Assembly (NCBI GenBank): GCA_015056365.1 | Contig: SVGM01000018.1 | Coordinates: 1 to 63,617, forward strand | Reading direction: 5' to 3' | DNA from: Clostridiales bacterium | GTDB taxonomy: Bacteria > Bacillota > Clostridia > Christensenellales > Aristaeellaceae | DNA length: 63,617 bases | In this document: piece after piece, positions 24,902-33,353 of the stretch | Layout: each line of letters begins with the position of its first letter | Numbering within the stretch: position 1 is the stretch's first letter | The notes under the pieces: model-generated | The model's input: the letters and a program-made list of their open reading frames with translations, nothing else | What the model was told of the DNA's origin: nothing | Databases searched by the model: none | Position numbers and translations under genes: made by a program

Positions 24902-25777
24902 TTAGTTGGTTTCCTTCGGATGCTGTTTTCCCTGCACGTCGATGGTGTACTCACCTTCGAGCAGGATCTCACTGACAGGGATGATCTTGTACCCCAATCC
25001 CTGATAGTGTGCAAGAATGGTGGGCAATGCATTGACAATGTCGTTGGAATCGTTGTGGAACAGGACGATGTCGCCAGGCTCCACTCTGTGTGTGCATTGC
25101 TTGATGATGTCGGCTGTGCCCCGATCCTTCCAGTCCAGGCTGTCGATGCTCCACTGTACTGCCTCGTAGCCCTCAGCCCGGGACACCTGGATGACGCGGT
25201 TGTTGTAGTCTCCGTATGGGGGACGGAACAGGGTGGGCCTCACGCCGGTTAGTTTTTCCACTTTGTCAGACATGTTATGCAATTCTTTTCTGATGGCGCT
25301 TTCATCAAGCTGGCTCATATGAGGATGGGTGTCGGAATGATTGCCGATTTCATGTCCTCTTGCTACGATCTCCTTGAGCATATCCGGGTATTTGTCCACC
25401 CAGCCGCCTACCAGAAAGAAAGTGGTCTTCACGCCGTACTGATCCAGAATGTCCAGAATAGGGATGGTTTTATCCGCACCCCAGGACGCGTCAAAACTGA
25501 TGGATAATACCTTGTCATCTTGCTGGACGGAATAGATCGGCAGTTCCCTTTTTTGTGCCACAACGGCAGTGGCAGGCTCGTTCAGCCCAAGAATGTACGC
25601 TGCCGATACCGCCAGCATGCACAGTACCAGCACGGTGCGTTTGACCAGCGGTACGGTTTCTCGCTGCGGCTTAACGCTGGTAAAATTGTCCTTTTTGGGG
25701 GGTGTTTGGTTCCTTTGAAGTGCGGTAATGCTGATTCCCTCTCCTTTTTCGCGCAACCTGAAGGGCCGGTTGCTCAT
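24902..25777 (-). CDS. pdaB: Polysaccharide deacetylase, PdaB-like (CE4), sporulation-type
   Basis: This 291-residue membrane-anchored protein has one N-terminal transmembrane segment (LVKRTVLVLCMLAVSAAYIL, about residues 50-69) after a basic cytoplasmic tail, and a NodB/CE4 deacetylase domain outside. Motifs are SFDASWGADKT (the SWG form used by PdaB instead of TFDDG), HEIGNHSDTHPHMS (zinc His pair), RPPYGDYN and IVLFHND. PdaB acts on spore cortex or cell-wall polysaccharide, consistent with a spore-former. ATG 25777 is chosen for the AAAGGAGGAGG site just upstream. The usual catalytic base Asp region is altered in the same way as in PdaB. Confidence 0.85.
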   Translation of the reverse strand: MSNRPFRLREKGEGISITALQRNQTPPKKDNFTSVKPQRETVPLVKRTVLVLCMLAVSAAYILGLNEPATAVVAQKRELPIYSVQQDDKVLSISFDASWGADKTIPILDILDQYGVKTTFFLVGGWVDKYPDMLKEIVARGHEIGNHSDTHPHMSQLDESAIRKELHNMSDKVEKLTGVRPTLFRPPYGDYNNRVIQVSRAEGYEAVQWSIDSLDWKDRGTADIIKQCTHRVEPGDIVLFHNDSNDIVNALPTILAHYQGLGYKIIPVSEILLEGEYTIDVQGKQHPKETN

Positions 25778-25916
25778 GGGTGATCCTCCTCCTTTGCTTA
25801 GGTTCAGTAGCCCATTCAAGAGATTGTCCGGAAACAATGTATGCTTGCCGCGTAAGCGTCATGACTGCGGCCGACTATTCCTGACAAACGAACCCAAACT
25901 AAGCCAAAGGAAGACA

Positions 25917-25956
25917 AAAACCGCCCGCAGTCCATTGCTGGGTTGCGGGCGGTTTT
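25917..25956 (-). terminator. Terminator after the 2-hydroxyacid dehydrogenase gene
   Basis: A CCGCCCGCA/TGCGGGCGG stem flanked by A4 and T4 on each side can act on both strands. It follows the stop of the gene at 25988 by about 30 nt. Confidence 0.75.
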
Positions 25957-25987
25957 GCTTGTTACAGGATATGAAGTTATGCAGCGA

Positions 25988-26953
25988 TTATGTGTTGAGC
26001 GCTTCCGGATTCAGCAGGTTCTGGGGCAGATTGCCTCCCAGGACGTCCAGAATGCGCAGGCTCGCTTGTTCTGCCATGTGATCTCTTGCCTGCAGGGTAT
26101 TGCTGCCCACGTGCGGGGTAAGGATCACGTTGGGCAGTGTCAGGAAGTCGGGGTTGGGGTTGGGCTCGTTCTGGTATACGTCCAGACCTGCTCCAGCAAT
26201 GCTACCATCTCTGAGCAGCTGGATGAGCGCTTCCTCGTCCACCACAGCGCCCCGGGCGGTGTTGATCAAATAGGCGGTGGGCTTCATCAGGGAAAGCATT
26301 TCGCGGGAAATCATCTGGCGGGTCTCCGGCGTGGCAGGGCAGTGCAGGCTGACAAAATCAGCTTGCTGCATCAGTTCCGGCAGCGATACCTGTCGGTCGC
26401 CCAGAGCGTCGCGGTGGGGTTTGGGCGTGCGTGCGGTATAGAGCACCTGCATGCCTATAAACCGGCCGAAATCAGCCACCAGCGAGCCGATACGGCCCAT
26501 GCCCACAATGCCCAGGGTACGCCCAGCAAGGGAAGTGCCCATGTACTTGCCCATGCCGAAAACCTGCTGGGAAGGCTGAGTGTGCAGCTTATCATTCAGA
26601 TCTACGATACGGCGTGCCAGGCTCATGATCAGCGCCATGGCCAGTTCTGCGGTAGGCATCGTGACACAGTCCGGGGTGTTGGCGACCATGATACCGGCGC
26701 GGGTTGCAGCCTCCACATCAATGGCGTCGTAACCTGCACCGTAGCAGACGATCAGCTTCAGCTTCTTGGCTGCCTGGATCATCTCCGCGTCAAAAGCGGT
26801 ACAGGCTACCACCGCATCCGCCTCTGGCAGAAGACGCAACATTTCTTCTTTGGTAAAGGCCTTCATCGGCTGCGGAATCAGCAGCTGATGTCCGGCTAAT
26901 TTTTCGTCAAACATTCGACGGGGAACGCCATAGGTTACGATGATGGTCGCCAT
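25988..26953 (-). CDS. D-isomer-specific 2-hydroxyacid dehydrogenase
   Basis: This 321-residue NAD(P)-dependent dehydrogenase has the Rossmann motif LGIVGMGRIGSLVADFGR, the Arg of NTARGAVVDEEALI, the Glu in AGLDVYQNEP and the His in NVILTPHVGSNT. These form the Arg-Glu-His catalytic set of the family. The GVPRRMFDEKL start and length suit glyoxylate/hydroxypyruvate or gluconate 2-dehydrogenases. A 2-keto-sugar-acid substrate is possible but not shown. It is cytoplasmic. AAAGGAG precedes ATG 26953, and it has its own promoter and terminator. Confidence 0.88.
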   Translation of the reverse strand: MATIIVTYGVPRRMFDEKLAGHQLLIPQPMKAFTKEEMLRLLPEADAVVACTAFDAEMIQAAKKLKLIVCYGAGYDAIDVEAATRAGIMVANTPDCVTMPTAELAMALIMSLARRIVDLNDKLHTQPSQQVFGMGKYMGTSLAGRTLGIVGMGRIGSLVADFGRFIGMQVLYTARTPKPHRDALGDRQVSLPELMQQADFVSLHCPATPETRQMISREMLSLMKPTAYLINTARGAVVDEEALIQLLRDGSIAGAGLDVYQNEPNPNPDFLTLPNVILTPHVGSNTLQARDHMAEQASLRILDVLGGNLPQNLLNPEALNT

Positions 26954-27001
26954 AATTCCCGCTCCTTTGCGTCAGTATCGTGTGGGTTTTGACTGGACAT
27001 C

Positions 27002-27030
27002 AGCATAGCAAAAGAAACGCATCTTGGCAA
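27002..27030 (-). promoter_or_regulatory. Promoter of the 2-hydroxyacid dehydrogenase gene
   Basis: TTGCCA (27025-27030), 17 nt and TATGCT (27002-27007) on the minus strand, about 48 nt before the ATG. Confidence 0.55.
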
Positions 27031-27087
27031 GCATGAGCCTGTAAGGCGCTGGACAAACTGAGCATCAAAACACATAGGAGGCTTAGG

Positions 27088-28443
27088 ATGCGAAGGAAAG
27101 AGATCTGGGAAATGGATGGGGTGGAAAGGTATCCTCTTTTGCGCGGCAGGCGTAAGGCTGACGTGGCGGTGGTAGGCGGCGGTTTTACGGGGATCACCAC
27201 GGCGCTGTGGCTTGCCAGAGCCGGCCTCAAGGTCATGGTGCTGGAGGCAGAGACGCTGGGCTGTGGTGCGTCCTCCCGCTGCGGGGGTATTGTTACGCTA
27301 TGCGATCGGCTGTTGCTGGAACGCCTTGCACATCAGCAGGGGAAAGCAGCGGCCAATGCCTATATTCATACCCAGATGGATGCGCTTGCTGCTATCAGAA
27401 CGCTGGCTGGTGAGGAAACTGCTGATTTTGGCTGGCTTGATGCGGATGCGTATCTGGTGTCTCCCAAAGAGAAAGATTCTTTGGCAGGCGAAATAGAAGC
27501 AATGCTCAGCGCAGGAATGACCGTCCAGAGCGTGGAAGCGCCTCATTCGCCCATGCAGGCAACAAGCGCGATTCAATTGAACGATATGGCTGTGCTCCAT
27601 CCAGCGAAATATCTTCGCTTTCTGGCGAGCAGAGCAAGTGCGCAGGGCGTGCGGATTTTTGAGCATTCGCGGGTGACAGCGCTGGAGACCAATCTGGTGC
27701 AGACAGCACGGGGGAGCGTGCTGGCTCCCTATGTGGTGATTGCCACCGGATATCCGATCATCAATATACCGGGCTGGTATTTCCTTCGTCTGAATCAGCG
27801 AAGGCGATGCCTTGTTTCCCTGCCTGCACAAGCGCCCTTTGAGGGCGTGATTTTGGATGCGGGCGGCGCTTATGCGCTGCGTAATTACCAGGAGGGGATC
27901 CTTCTGCAGATGGATGCAGGTCTGGTGGGGGAAAAGAGAAAAGCAGATGCTCTCAGGCATTACGAACAGCGATATGCACCGTTTTTCAACGACAGGCCAC
28001 CGCGAACTTTGCTGCAAGGGGTGGAGACCTTCTCTGCGGATGGGCTTCCGTATATTGGTTCTTACAGCAGCAAAACGCCGAATCTATTTGTTGCAGCTGG
28101 CTACGGCGGCCGTGGGCTGCTTGGCAGCATGACGGCGGCACAGGCCATATCTGCACGTGTGCTTGGCCTGAAAGAGGATGATTATTACGTGCTGTCTGGA
28201 CAACGAAACAGCCCTGCTACCCGACGAAAAGAATTGGTGACTGCCGCAGGGATGGCAGGCAGGTATGCTAGGAACTTTTTTCACTTCCGTGCACCGCGCT
28301 GCCCGCATATGGGATGCAAACTGGTTTATGCAAGACGGGAAAGAATTTGGGAATGCCCCTGTCACGGTTCGTGTTTTGATGATATCGGCCATGTACTGAA
28401 TGCGCCGGCTATCGATGACACGCCCATCCGCCGCTGGCGCTGA
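27088..28443 (+). CDS. FAD-dependent oxidoreductase fused to a C-terminal Rieske [2Fe-2S] domain
   Basis: This 451-residue protein has a DAO-type FAD domain (VAVVGGGFTGITTALWLARA, VLEAETLGCGASSRCGG, VIATGYPII, GGRGLLGS). At the C-terminus is a Rieske cluster site, CPHMGC at about 405-410 and CPCHGS at about 423-428, giving the C-x-H...C-x2-H ligand set. Fusions of this kind (YhfW-like) are known, but their substrates are not established. The FAD domain resembles glycine or D-amino-acid oxidases, so amine or amino-acid oxidation is an inference. No signal peptide is present. AGGAGG precedes ATG 27088, and it is transcribed alone. The Rieske tail is at the short end for the domain but has all four ligands. 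Confidence 0.85.
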   Translation: MRRKEIWEMDGVERYPLLRGRRKADVAVVGGGFTGITTALWLARAGLKVMVLEAETLGCGASSRCGGIVTLCDRLLLERLAHQQGKAAANAYIHTQMDALAAIRTLAGEETADFGWLDADAYLVSPKEKDSLAGEIEAMLSAGMTVQSVEAPHSPMQATSAIQLNDMAVLHPAKYLRFLASRASAQGVRIFEHSRVTALETNLVQTARGSVLAPYVVIATGYPIINIPGWYFLRLNQRRRCLVSLPAQAPFEGVILDAGGAYALRNYQEGILLQMDAGLVGEKRKADALRHYEQRYAPFFNDRPPRTLLQGVETFSADGLPYIGSYSSKTPNLFVAAGYGGRGLLGSMTAAQAISARVLGLKEDDYYVLSGQRNSPATRRKELVTAAGMAGRYARNFFHFRAPRCPHMGCKLVYARRERIWECPCHGSCFDDIGHVLNAPAIDDTPIRRWR

Positions 28444-28622
28444 TGAAACAGCGTATTTTTGTCGTTTTCTATGGGTAATAATGCCGTTTCACACATAAAA
28501 AAAGAAAATGTAAAATAACGCAAGTTTCTTTATAAAAAACAGCAGGAGAAATGAAAAAAAAGAAGAACCAAAAGAGAACCGGTAAAAACCATACCGGCAA
28601 AATTTGCGGAGGCATTACAGAA

Positions 28623-30362
28623 ATGCAACAGATTAAATGGTTATGGTCCATCATGGACAAGAAGTTTCACCGAAAACACATAGCCGCCTTGTGTATCAGC
28701 GTCATCACTTCCATCATGCTGCTGATCAATCCCACTCTGACCGCAAGAATTGTAGATGACGTTATTGTTGCGGAGAATCCGGATCCGTTGATTCCGCTGC
28801 TGCTGGCAATGCTTGTGTTCAAGTTGCTCAGAGAAGGCATGCGTTATCTGATGGTCATCACGCTGGAAAGATGCTCGCAGAACACGATTTTCAACCTGCG
28901 TGTGCGCCTGTTCACCCGGCTGCAGTATCAGGATATGCGCTTCTTTGACCGCAACCGCACCGGCGATTTGATGACCCGCCTTTCTGCCGATACGGACTGG
29001 TGCCGCCATTTCCTCAGCTATATCGATTACGTGGTGGTGGACAGCATCACCATGTTCCTCTCCACGTCCATCTACCTGTTCTTTGTCAACTGGAAGCTGG
29101 CGCTGGCGCTGGTGGCGGTCACGCCTCTGTTGACCCTCATCACCAAGTTCTACTCCGGTCATGTTCGTCCGCTGTTTGTGGATATGCGCGACAAGCTCAG
29201 CGAGATGAACGCTGCCGCTCAGGAAAACATTGCCGGCAACCATGTGGTCAAGGCCTTTGCCCGAGAAGAGCACGAGAAGGAAGCCTTTGACAAGCGCAGC
29301 CAGAATTTCCGCGATTCCCACCTGCGCATCAATAAGCTTTGGCTTACCTTCTACCCCTTCATTGAGATACTGGCCCATGCCATGACGCTGATCACTATCT
29401 TCTTCGGCGCATACCTGATCATCAAGGGCGAGATGACCGCCGGTGCGCTGTCGATCTTCGTCAACCTGAGCTGGGCGCTGAGCGTTCCCATGCGCAACAT
29501 GGGTAATATGCTCAATGACGTGCAGCGCTTTATCACCTCTGCCAACAAGGTTATGCAGGTGGATATGAGCCGCCCCGGTATTACCGACCGTGAGACGGCT
29601 GTTTCCCATAAGAAACTCAACGGCAAGATTGAGTTCCGGAATGTTTCCTTCCGCTATGACAGCCAGTATGTGCTGTCCGATATCAGCTTCACCGCTGAGC
29701 CTGGTCAGACCATCGCCGTGATGGGTTCCACCGGCTCCGGCAAGACCACCCTCATCCAACTGCTGGCTCGTTTCTACGATGTGAACGAAGGTAAGATCCT
29801 GGTAGACGATTGCGATGTGAAGGACTGGAAGCTCAATGAGCTGCGCGGCGGCATCGGCACGGCCATTCAGGATGTGTTCCTGTTTTCCGATACGGTTGAA
29901 GGCAACGTTGCTTTCGGCGCGCAGGATCTGACCTTTGACGAGGTTCGGGACTTTGCCCGCCGGGCTGCTGCCGATGACTTCGTTATCAAGATGCCCGAGG
30001 GCTACGACACCATCATCGGTGAACGTGGCGTGGGTCTGTCTGGCGGACAAAGACAGCGTATCGCGTTGGCCCGTGCGCTGGCAGTGCGCCCCGGTATCCT
30101 CATCATGGACGACACCACCTCGGCCGTGGATATGGAGACCGAGCAATATATCCAGCAGCAGCTACGGGAGCTGCCCTATGACTGCACCAAGCTGATCATT
30201 GCCCAGCGAATTTCCTCGGTAAAGGATGCGGATCAAATCCTGATCCTGCAAAACGGTCGCATCACCGAACGCGGCACCCATGAGGAGTTGCTTAAGCAAA
30301 AGGGCTATTACTACGAGACCTACTGCCTGCAGAACGGCATCGAAATGGAGGTGGATGGCTGA
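28623..30362 (+). CDS. ABC exporter half-transporter, subunit 1 of second pair (degenerate Walker B)
   Basis: This 579-residue transmembrane-ATPase fusion has Walker A GSTGSGKTTL, signature LSGGQRQRI, Walker B ILIMDDTTSAVD (Asp for the catalytic Glu) and IIAQRISSV (Gln for the switch His). It therefore forms the non-hydrolysing site of a heterodimer with the next gene, whose ATG overlaps its stop (TGATG). I prefer ATG 28623, with GGAGG 10 nt upstream and the same 579-residue length as the 11440 homologue. ATG 28551 is also possible and would add 24 Lys-rich residues. The cargo is unknown. The pair leads directly into xylan-degrading enzymes, which is unusual for this exporter class. Confidence 0.85.
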   Translation: MQQIKWLWSIMDKKFHRKHIAALCISVITSIMLLINPTLTARIVDDVIVAENPDPLIPLLLAMLVFKLLREGMRYLMVITLERCSQNTIFNLRVRLFTRLQYQDMRFFDRNRTGDLMTRLSADTDWCRHFLSYIDYVVVDSITMFLSTSIYLFFVNWKLALALVAVTPLLTLITKFYSGHVRPLFVDMRDKLSEMNAAAQENIAGNHVVKAFAREEHEKEAFDKRSQNFRDSHLRINKLWLTFYPFIEILAHAMTLITIFFGAYLIIKGEMTAGALSIFVNLSWALSVPMRNMGNMLNDVQRFITSANKVMQVDMSRPGITDRETAVSHKKLNGKIEFRNVSFRYDSQYVLSDISFTAEPGQTIAVMGSTGSGKTTLIQLLARFYDVNEGKILVDDCDVKDWKLNELRGGIGTAIQDVFLFSDTVEGNVAFGAQDLTFDEVRDFARRAAADDFVIKMPEGYDTIIGERGVGLSGGQRQRIALARALAVRPGILIMDDTTSAVDMETEQYIQQQLRELPYDCTKLIIAQRISSVKDADQILILQNGRITERGTHEELLKQKGYYYETYCLQNGIEMEVDG

Positions 30363-32167
30363 TGGCACGCAACAAGTTTGACGTTGACGAGACTTTGGAG
30401 ACCCCATTTCAAGCAAAGCACTTAAAGCGTACCTTTGACTACATTAAGCGCCACCGGGTCAAGATGCTGCTGGCGCTGATCCTTAGCGCGCTGGCCAGTG
30501 TCAGCTCCATGTATATTCCCAAGGTGACCCAGCAGGTGCTGGACGATGTGGTGCCCAACAAAAATCTGGAACTGCTTTGGCAGCTTGCGCTTCTGTTCCT
30601 GGGCATCGTTATCATCAGCATCATCTTTACCATCATTCGTTCCCGCCTGATGGCTCACGTCAGCCAGGAGATCATCTACGATATCCGCAAGGATCTGTTT
30701 TCGCATCTGCAGCGGCTGCCCTTCAGCTATTACGACAGCCGTCCTGCGGGAAAGATCCTCGTGCGTGTCATCAACTACGTCAACTCCGTTTCGGATATCC
30801 TCTCCAACGGTATCATCAATATCATTCTGGAGCTCATCAACCTGGTGTTCATCGTTATCTTCATGTACACCACCAACGCCACGCTGGCGACCATCGTGGT
30901 GGCCGGTCTGCCCTTCTTCCTTGCGTTTATCATCTACATCAAGCCCCGCCAGCGCAAGGCCTGGCAGGCGCAGAGCAACAAGAACTCCAACTACAACGCC
31001 TATCTGGCGGAGTCCATCGACGGCGTGAAGGTAAGTCAGTACTTCACCCGGCAGGAAGTGAACAAGTCCATCATGCAGCGGCTGGCTGAGGCCTGCCGCA
31101 CCGTGTGGATGCGTGCCATCCGCATCAGCAATACCGTCTGGCTCACCAGCGAGACCATCACCCAGATCGTGTTTACTCTGCTGTATGTAGCCGGCGTGTA
31201 TTGGCTCACCGGCGGCGAGATGGTCAGCTTTGGCGTGATCCTCGCGATGAGTCAGTATGTAGGCCGCTTCTGGCAGCCCATCACCAACCTGGCCAATATC
31301 TACAACAACTTCGTCAACAATCTGGCCTATCTGGAGCGTATCTTTGAGACCATGGACGAGCCCGTGACTGTGGATGACGCCCCTGATGCTGCCGAGCTGC
31401 CTGAAATCGACGGACGTGTGGACTTCGAAAATGTGACCTTCGCCTATGAAGAGGGCATCAACATCCTGGAAAACATGGATCTGCACGTGAAGGCTGGCGA
31501 AAGCATCGCGCTGGTTGGTCCCACCGGCGCAGGCAAAAGCACCATCGTCAACCTGCTCTGCCGCTTCTACAACATCAACGACGGCTCCATCTGCGTGTAC
31601 GATGCGGACGGTAACGCCTACGATATCTCCAAGGTGACCCTCCACAGCCTGCGCACCCAGATGGGCATCATGCTGCAGGAAAGCTTCATTTTCAGCGGCA
31701 CCCTGCTGGATAATATCCGCTACGGCCGTCTGGACGCCTCCGAGGAGGACGTGGTGAAGGCAGCCAAGGTGGTCCGTGCAGACGACTTTATCCGCGAGAT
31801 GCCTGATGGCTACAAGACCACTGTCAACGAGCGCGGCAACCGCCTCTCTCAGGGGCAGAAGCAGCTGGTATCCTTTGCGCGTACGCTGCTGAGCGATCCC
31901 CGTATCTTGATTCTGGACGAGGCTACCTCTTCCATCGATACCAAGACCGAACGTCTTTTGCAGGAGGGTCTCAATGCGCTTCTGAAAGGACGCACTTCCT
32001 TCATCATTGCCCACCGCCTGTCCACCATCAAAACCTGCGATCGTATCCTGTATATCTCAAACAAGGGCATTGCCGAGATGGGCAGCCACGACGAGCTGAT
32101 GGAGAAGAAGGGTCTCTACTACGAAATGTACACCGCTCAGGCCAGAGAACAGGGTCTGGACGTGTAA
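30362..32167 (+). CDS. ABC exporter half-transporter, subunit 2 of second pair (catalytic)
   Basis: This 601-residue partner has a six-helix membrane domain and an ATPase domain with Walker A GPTGAGKSTI, Walker B ILILDEATSSID with catalytic Glu, and switch IIAHRLSTI. The signature is RLSQGQKQL with the Gly-to-Gln change, matching a heterodimeric exporter with one degenerate site. It shares a 1-nt overlap with the upstream gene and is followed 21 nt later by the GH8 gene, so the pair and the glycosidases are probably one transcript. No periplasmic-type solute-binding protein is encoded nearby. Confidence 0.87.
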   Translation: MARNKFDVDETLETPFQAKHLKRTFDYIKRHRVKMLLALILSALASVSSMYIPKVTQQVLDDVVPNKNLELLWQLALLFLGIVIISIIFTIIRSRLMAHVSQEIIYDIRKDLFSHLQRLPFSYYDSRPAGKILVRVINYVNSVSDILSNGIINIILELINLVFIVIFMYTTNATLATIVVAGLPFFLAFIIYIKPRQRKAWQAQSNKNSNYNAYLAESIDGVKVSQYFTRQEVNKSIMQRLAEACRTVWMRAIRISNTVWLTSETITQIVFTLLYVAGVYWLTGGEMVSFGVILAMSQYVGRFWQPITNLANIYNNFVNNLAYLERIFETMDEPVTVDDAPDAAELPEIDGRVDFENVTFAYEEGINILENMDLHVKAGESIALVGPTGAGKSTIVNLLCRFYNINDGSICVYDADGNAYDISKVTLHSLRTQMGIMLQESFIFSGTLLDNIRYGRLDASEEDVVKAAKVVRADDFIREMPDGYKTTVNERGNRLSQGQKQLVSFARTLLSDPRILILDEATSSIDTKTERLLQEGLNALLKGRTSFIIAHRLSTIKTCDRILYISNKGIAEMGSHDELMEKKGLYYEMYTAQAREQGLDV

Positions 32168-32188
32168 TGCACCAAGGAGGACGAAGCC

Positions 32189-33322
32189 ATGGCAAACGGC
32201 GCATGGGAAACCCGACAGTACCCTAACTATTTCAGCCGAATCGGCATTGACGACGAAACTGCACAGAAGCGCGTGGAAGAATGCTTCCAGACCATCTTCT
32301 TTGACCCGGAAAACGGCTTTTACCATGATGTGGACGCGGACAGCGGCTGCATGGAGGATACCGGCAATATCGACGCCCGCACCGAAGGCATGAGCTACGG
32401 CATGATGATGACCGTGCAGATGGATCGCAAGGATCTGTTTGATAAGCTGTGGTGCTTCTCCCGTCGGTATATGTACCACGAAGACGGTAAGTATCAGGGC
32501 TATTTTGCCTGGTCGGTTCAGCTGGACGGTACGCACAATGCAGAAGGCCCTGCGCCTGACGGCGAGGAATACTTCGCAATGGCGCTGTTCATGGCTGCTG
32601 CCCGCTGGGGCAACGACGAGGGCATCTACAACTATACCGAAGAAGCCCGGGCCATCCTGCGCCATTGCGTCCATCAGCATGAGCTGGTGGAGGGCGGGCA
32701 GCCTATGTGGGAAGCCAGCAACCACTACATCAAGTTTGCCCCCGAGACGCCTTTCACGGATCCCAGTTATCATCTGCCGCATTTCTATCAGCTTTTTGCC
32801 GAGGTTGCGGACGAAGCAGACCGGGAGTTCTGGGCAAAGGCCGCTGAGGCCAGCCGGGAGTACATCATCCTCAGCGCCCATCCGGAGACCGGCATGAGCC
32901 CGGAATACTCCGAGTACGACGGCACGCCCCGTCTGATGTTCAGAAAACCTTACGCCTATTATTCCGACGCGTATCGCGTGGCGATGAATATTGCGCTGGA
33001 TCATGTGTGGTTCGGCAAGAACCAGCAGATGAGCGATGTGGTCACCCGCCTGCAGAACTTCTTCTGCGAGAAAGTGCCGGATGGCGATTACAAGGCCTAT
33101 GATCTGGATGGCACGCCCCATGACGAGCCTGCCATGCATCCGCTGGCCATCACCTCCGTGCTGGGCGCTGCCAGCATTTCCAGCGAAAGCGCTTATGCGC
33201 AGGATTGCCTGCGCCGCTTCTGGGAAGCCCCGATGCGTACCGGCAAGCGCCGTTACTACGACAACTGCCTGTACTTCTTCTGTATGATGATGCTCAGCGG
33301 TCAGTATCGCATTTACCTCTGA
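32189..33322 (+). CDS. GH8 reducing-end xylose-releasing exo-oligoxylanase (Rex-like)
   Basis: This 377-residue family 8 enzyme has NIDARTEGMSYGMMMTVQ, with the general-acid Glu at about E66, and AYYSDAYRVAMNIALD, with the base Asp at about D260. Both match the order and spacing of the Bacillus halodurans Rex enzyme (E70/D263). Rex enzymes release xylose from the reducing end of xylo-oligosaccharides by inversion (EC 3.2.1.156). There is no signal peptide, so the substrate must be imported oligosaccharides. AGGAGG precedes ATG 32189. It lies in an operon with the ABC pair upstream and GH2 31 nt downstream. Confidence 0.9.
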   Translation: MANGAWETRQYPNYFSRIGIDDETAQKRVEECFQTIFFDPENGFYHDVDADSGCMEDTGNIDARTEGMSYGMMMTVQMDRKDLFDKLWCFSRRYMYHEDGKYQGYFAWSVQLDGTHNAEGPAPDGEEYFAMALFMAAARWGNDEGIYNYTEEARAILRHCVHQHELVEGGQPMWEASNHYIKFAPETPFTDPSYHLPHFYQLFAEVADEADREFWAKAAEASREYIILSAHPETGMSPEYSEYDGTPRLMFRKPYAYYSDAYRVAMNIALDHVWFGKNQQMSDVVTRLQNFFCEKVPDGDYKAYDLDGTPHDEPAMHPLAITSVLGAASISSESAYAQDCLRRFWEAPMRTGKRRYYDNCLYFFCMMMLSGQYRIYL

Positions 33323-33353
33323 GCTCCGCGCGCCAAACAGGAGGCAAACGTCT

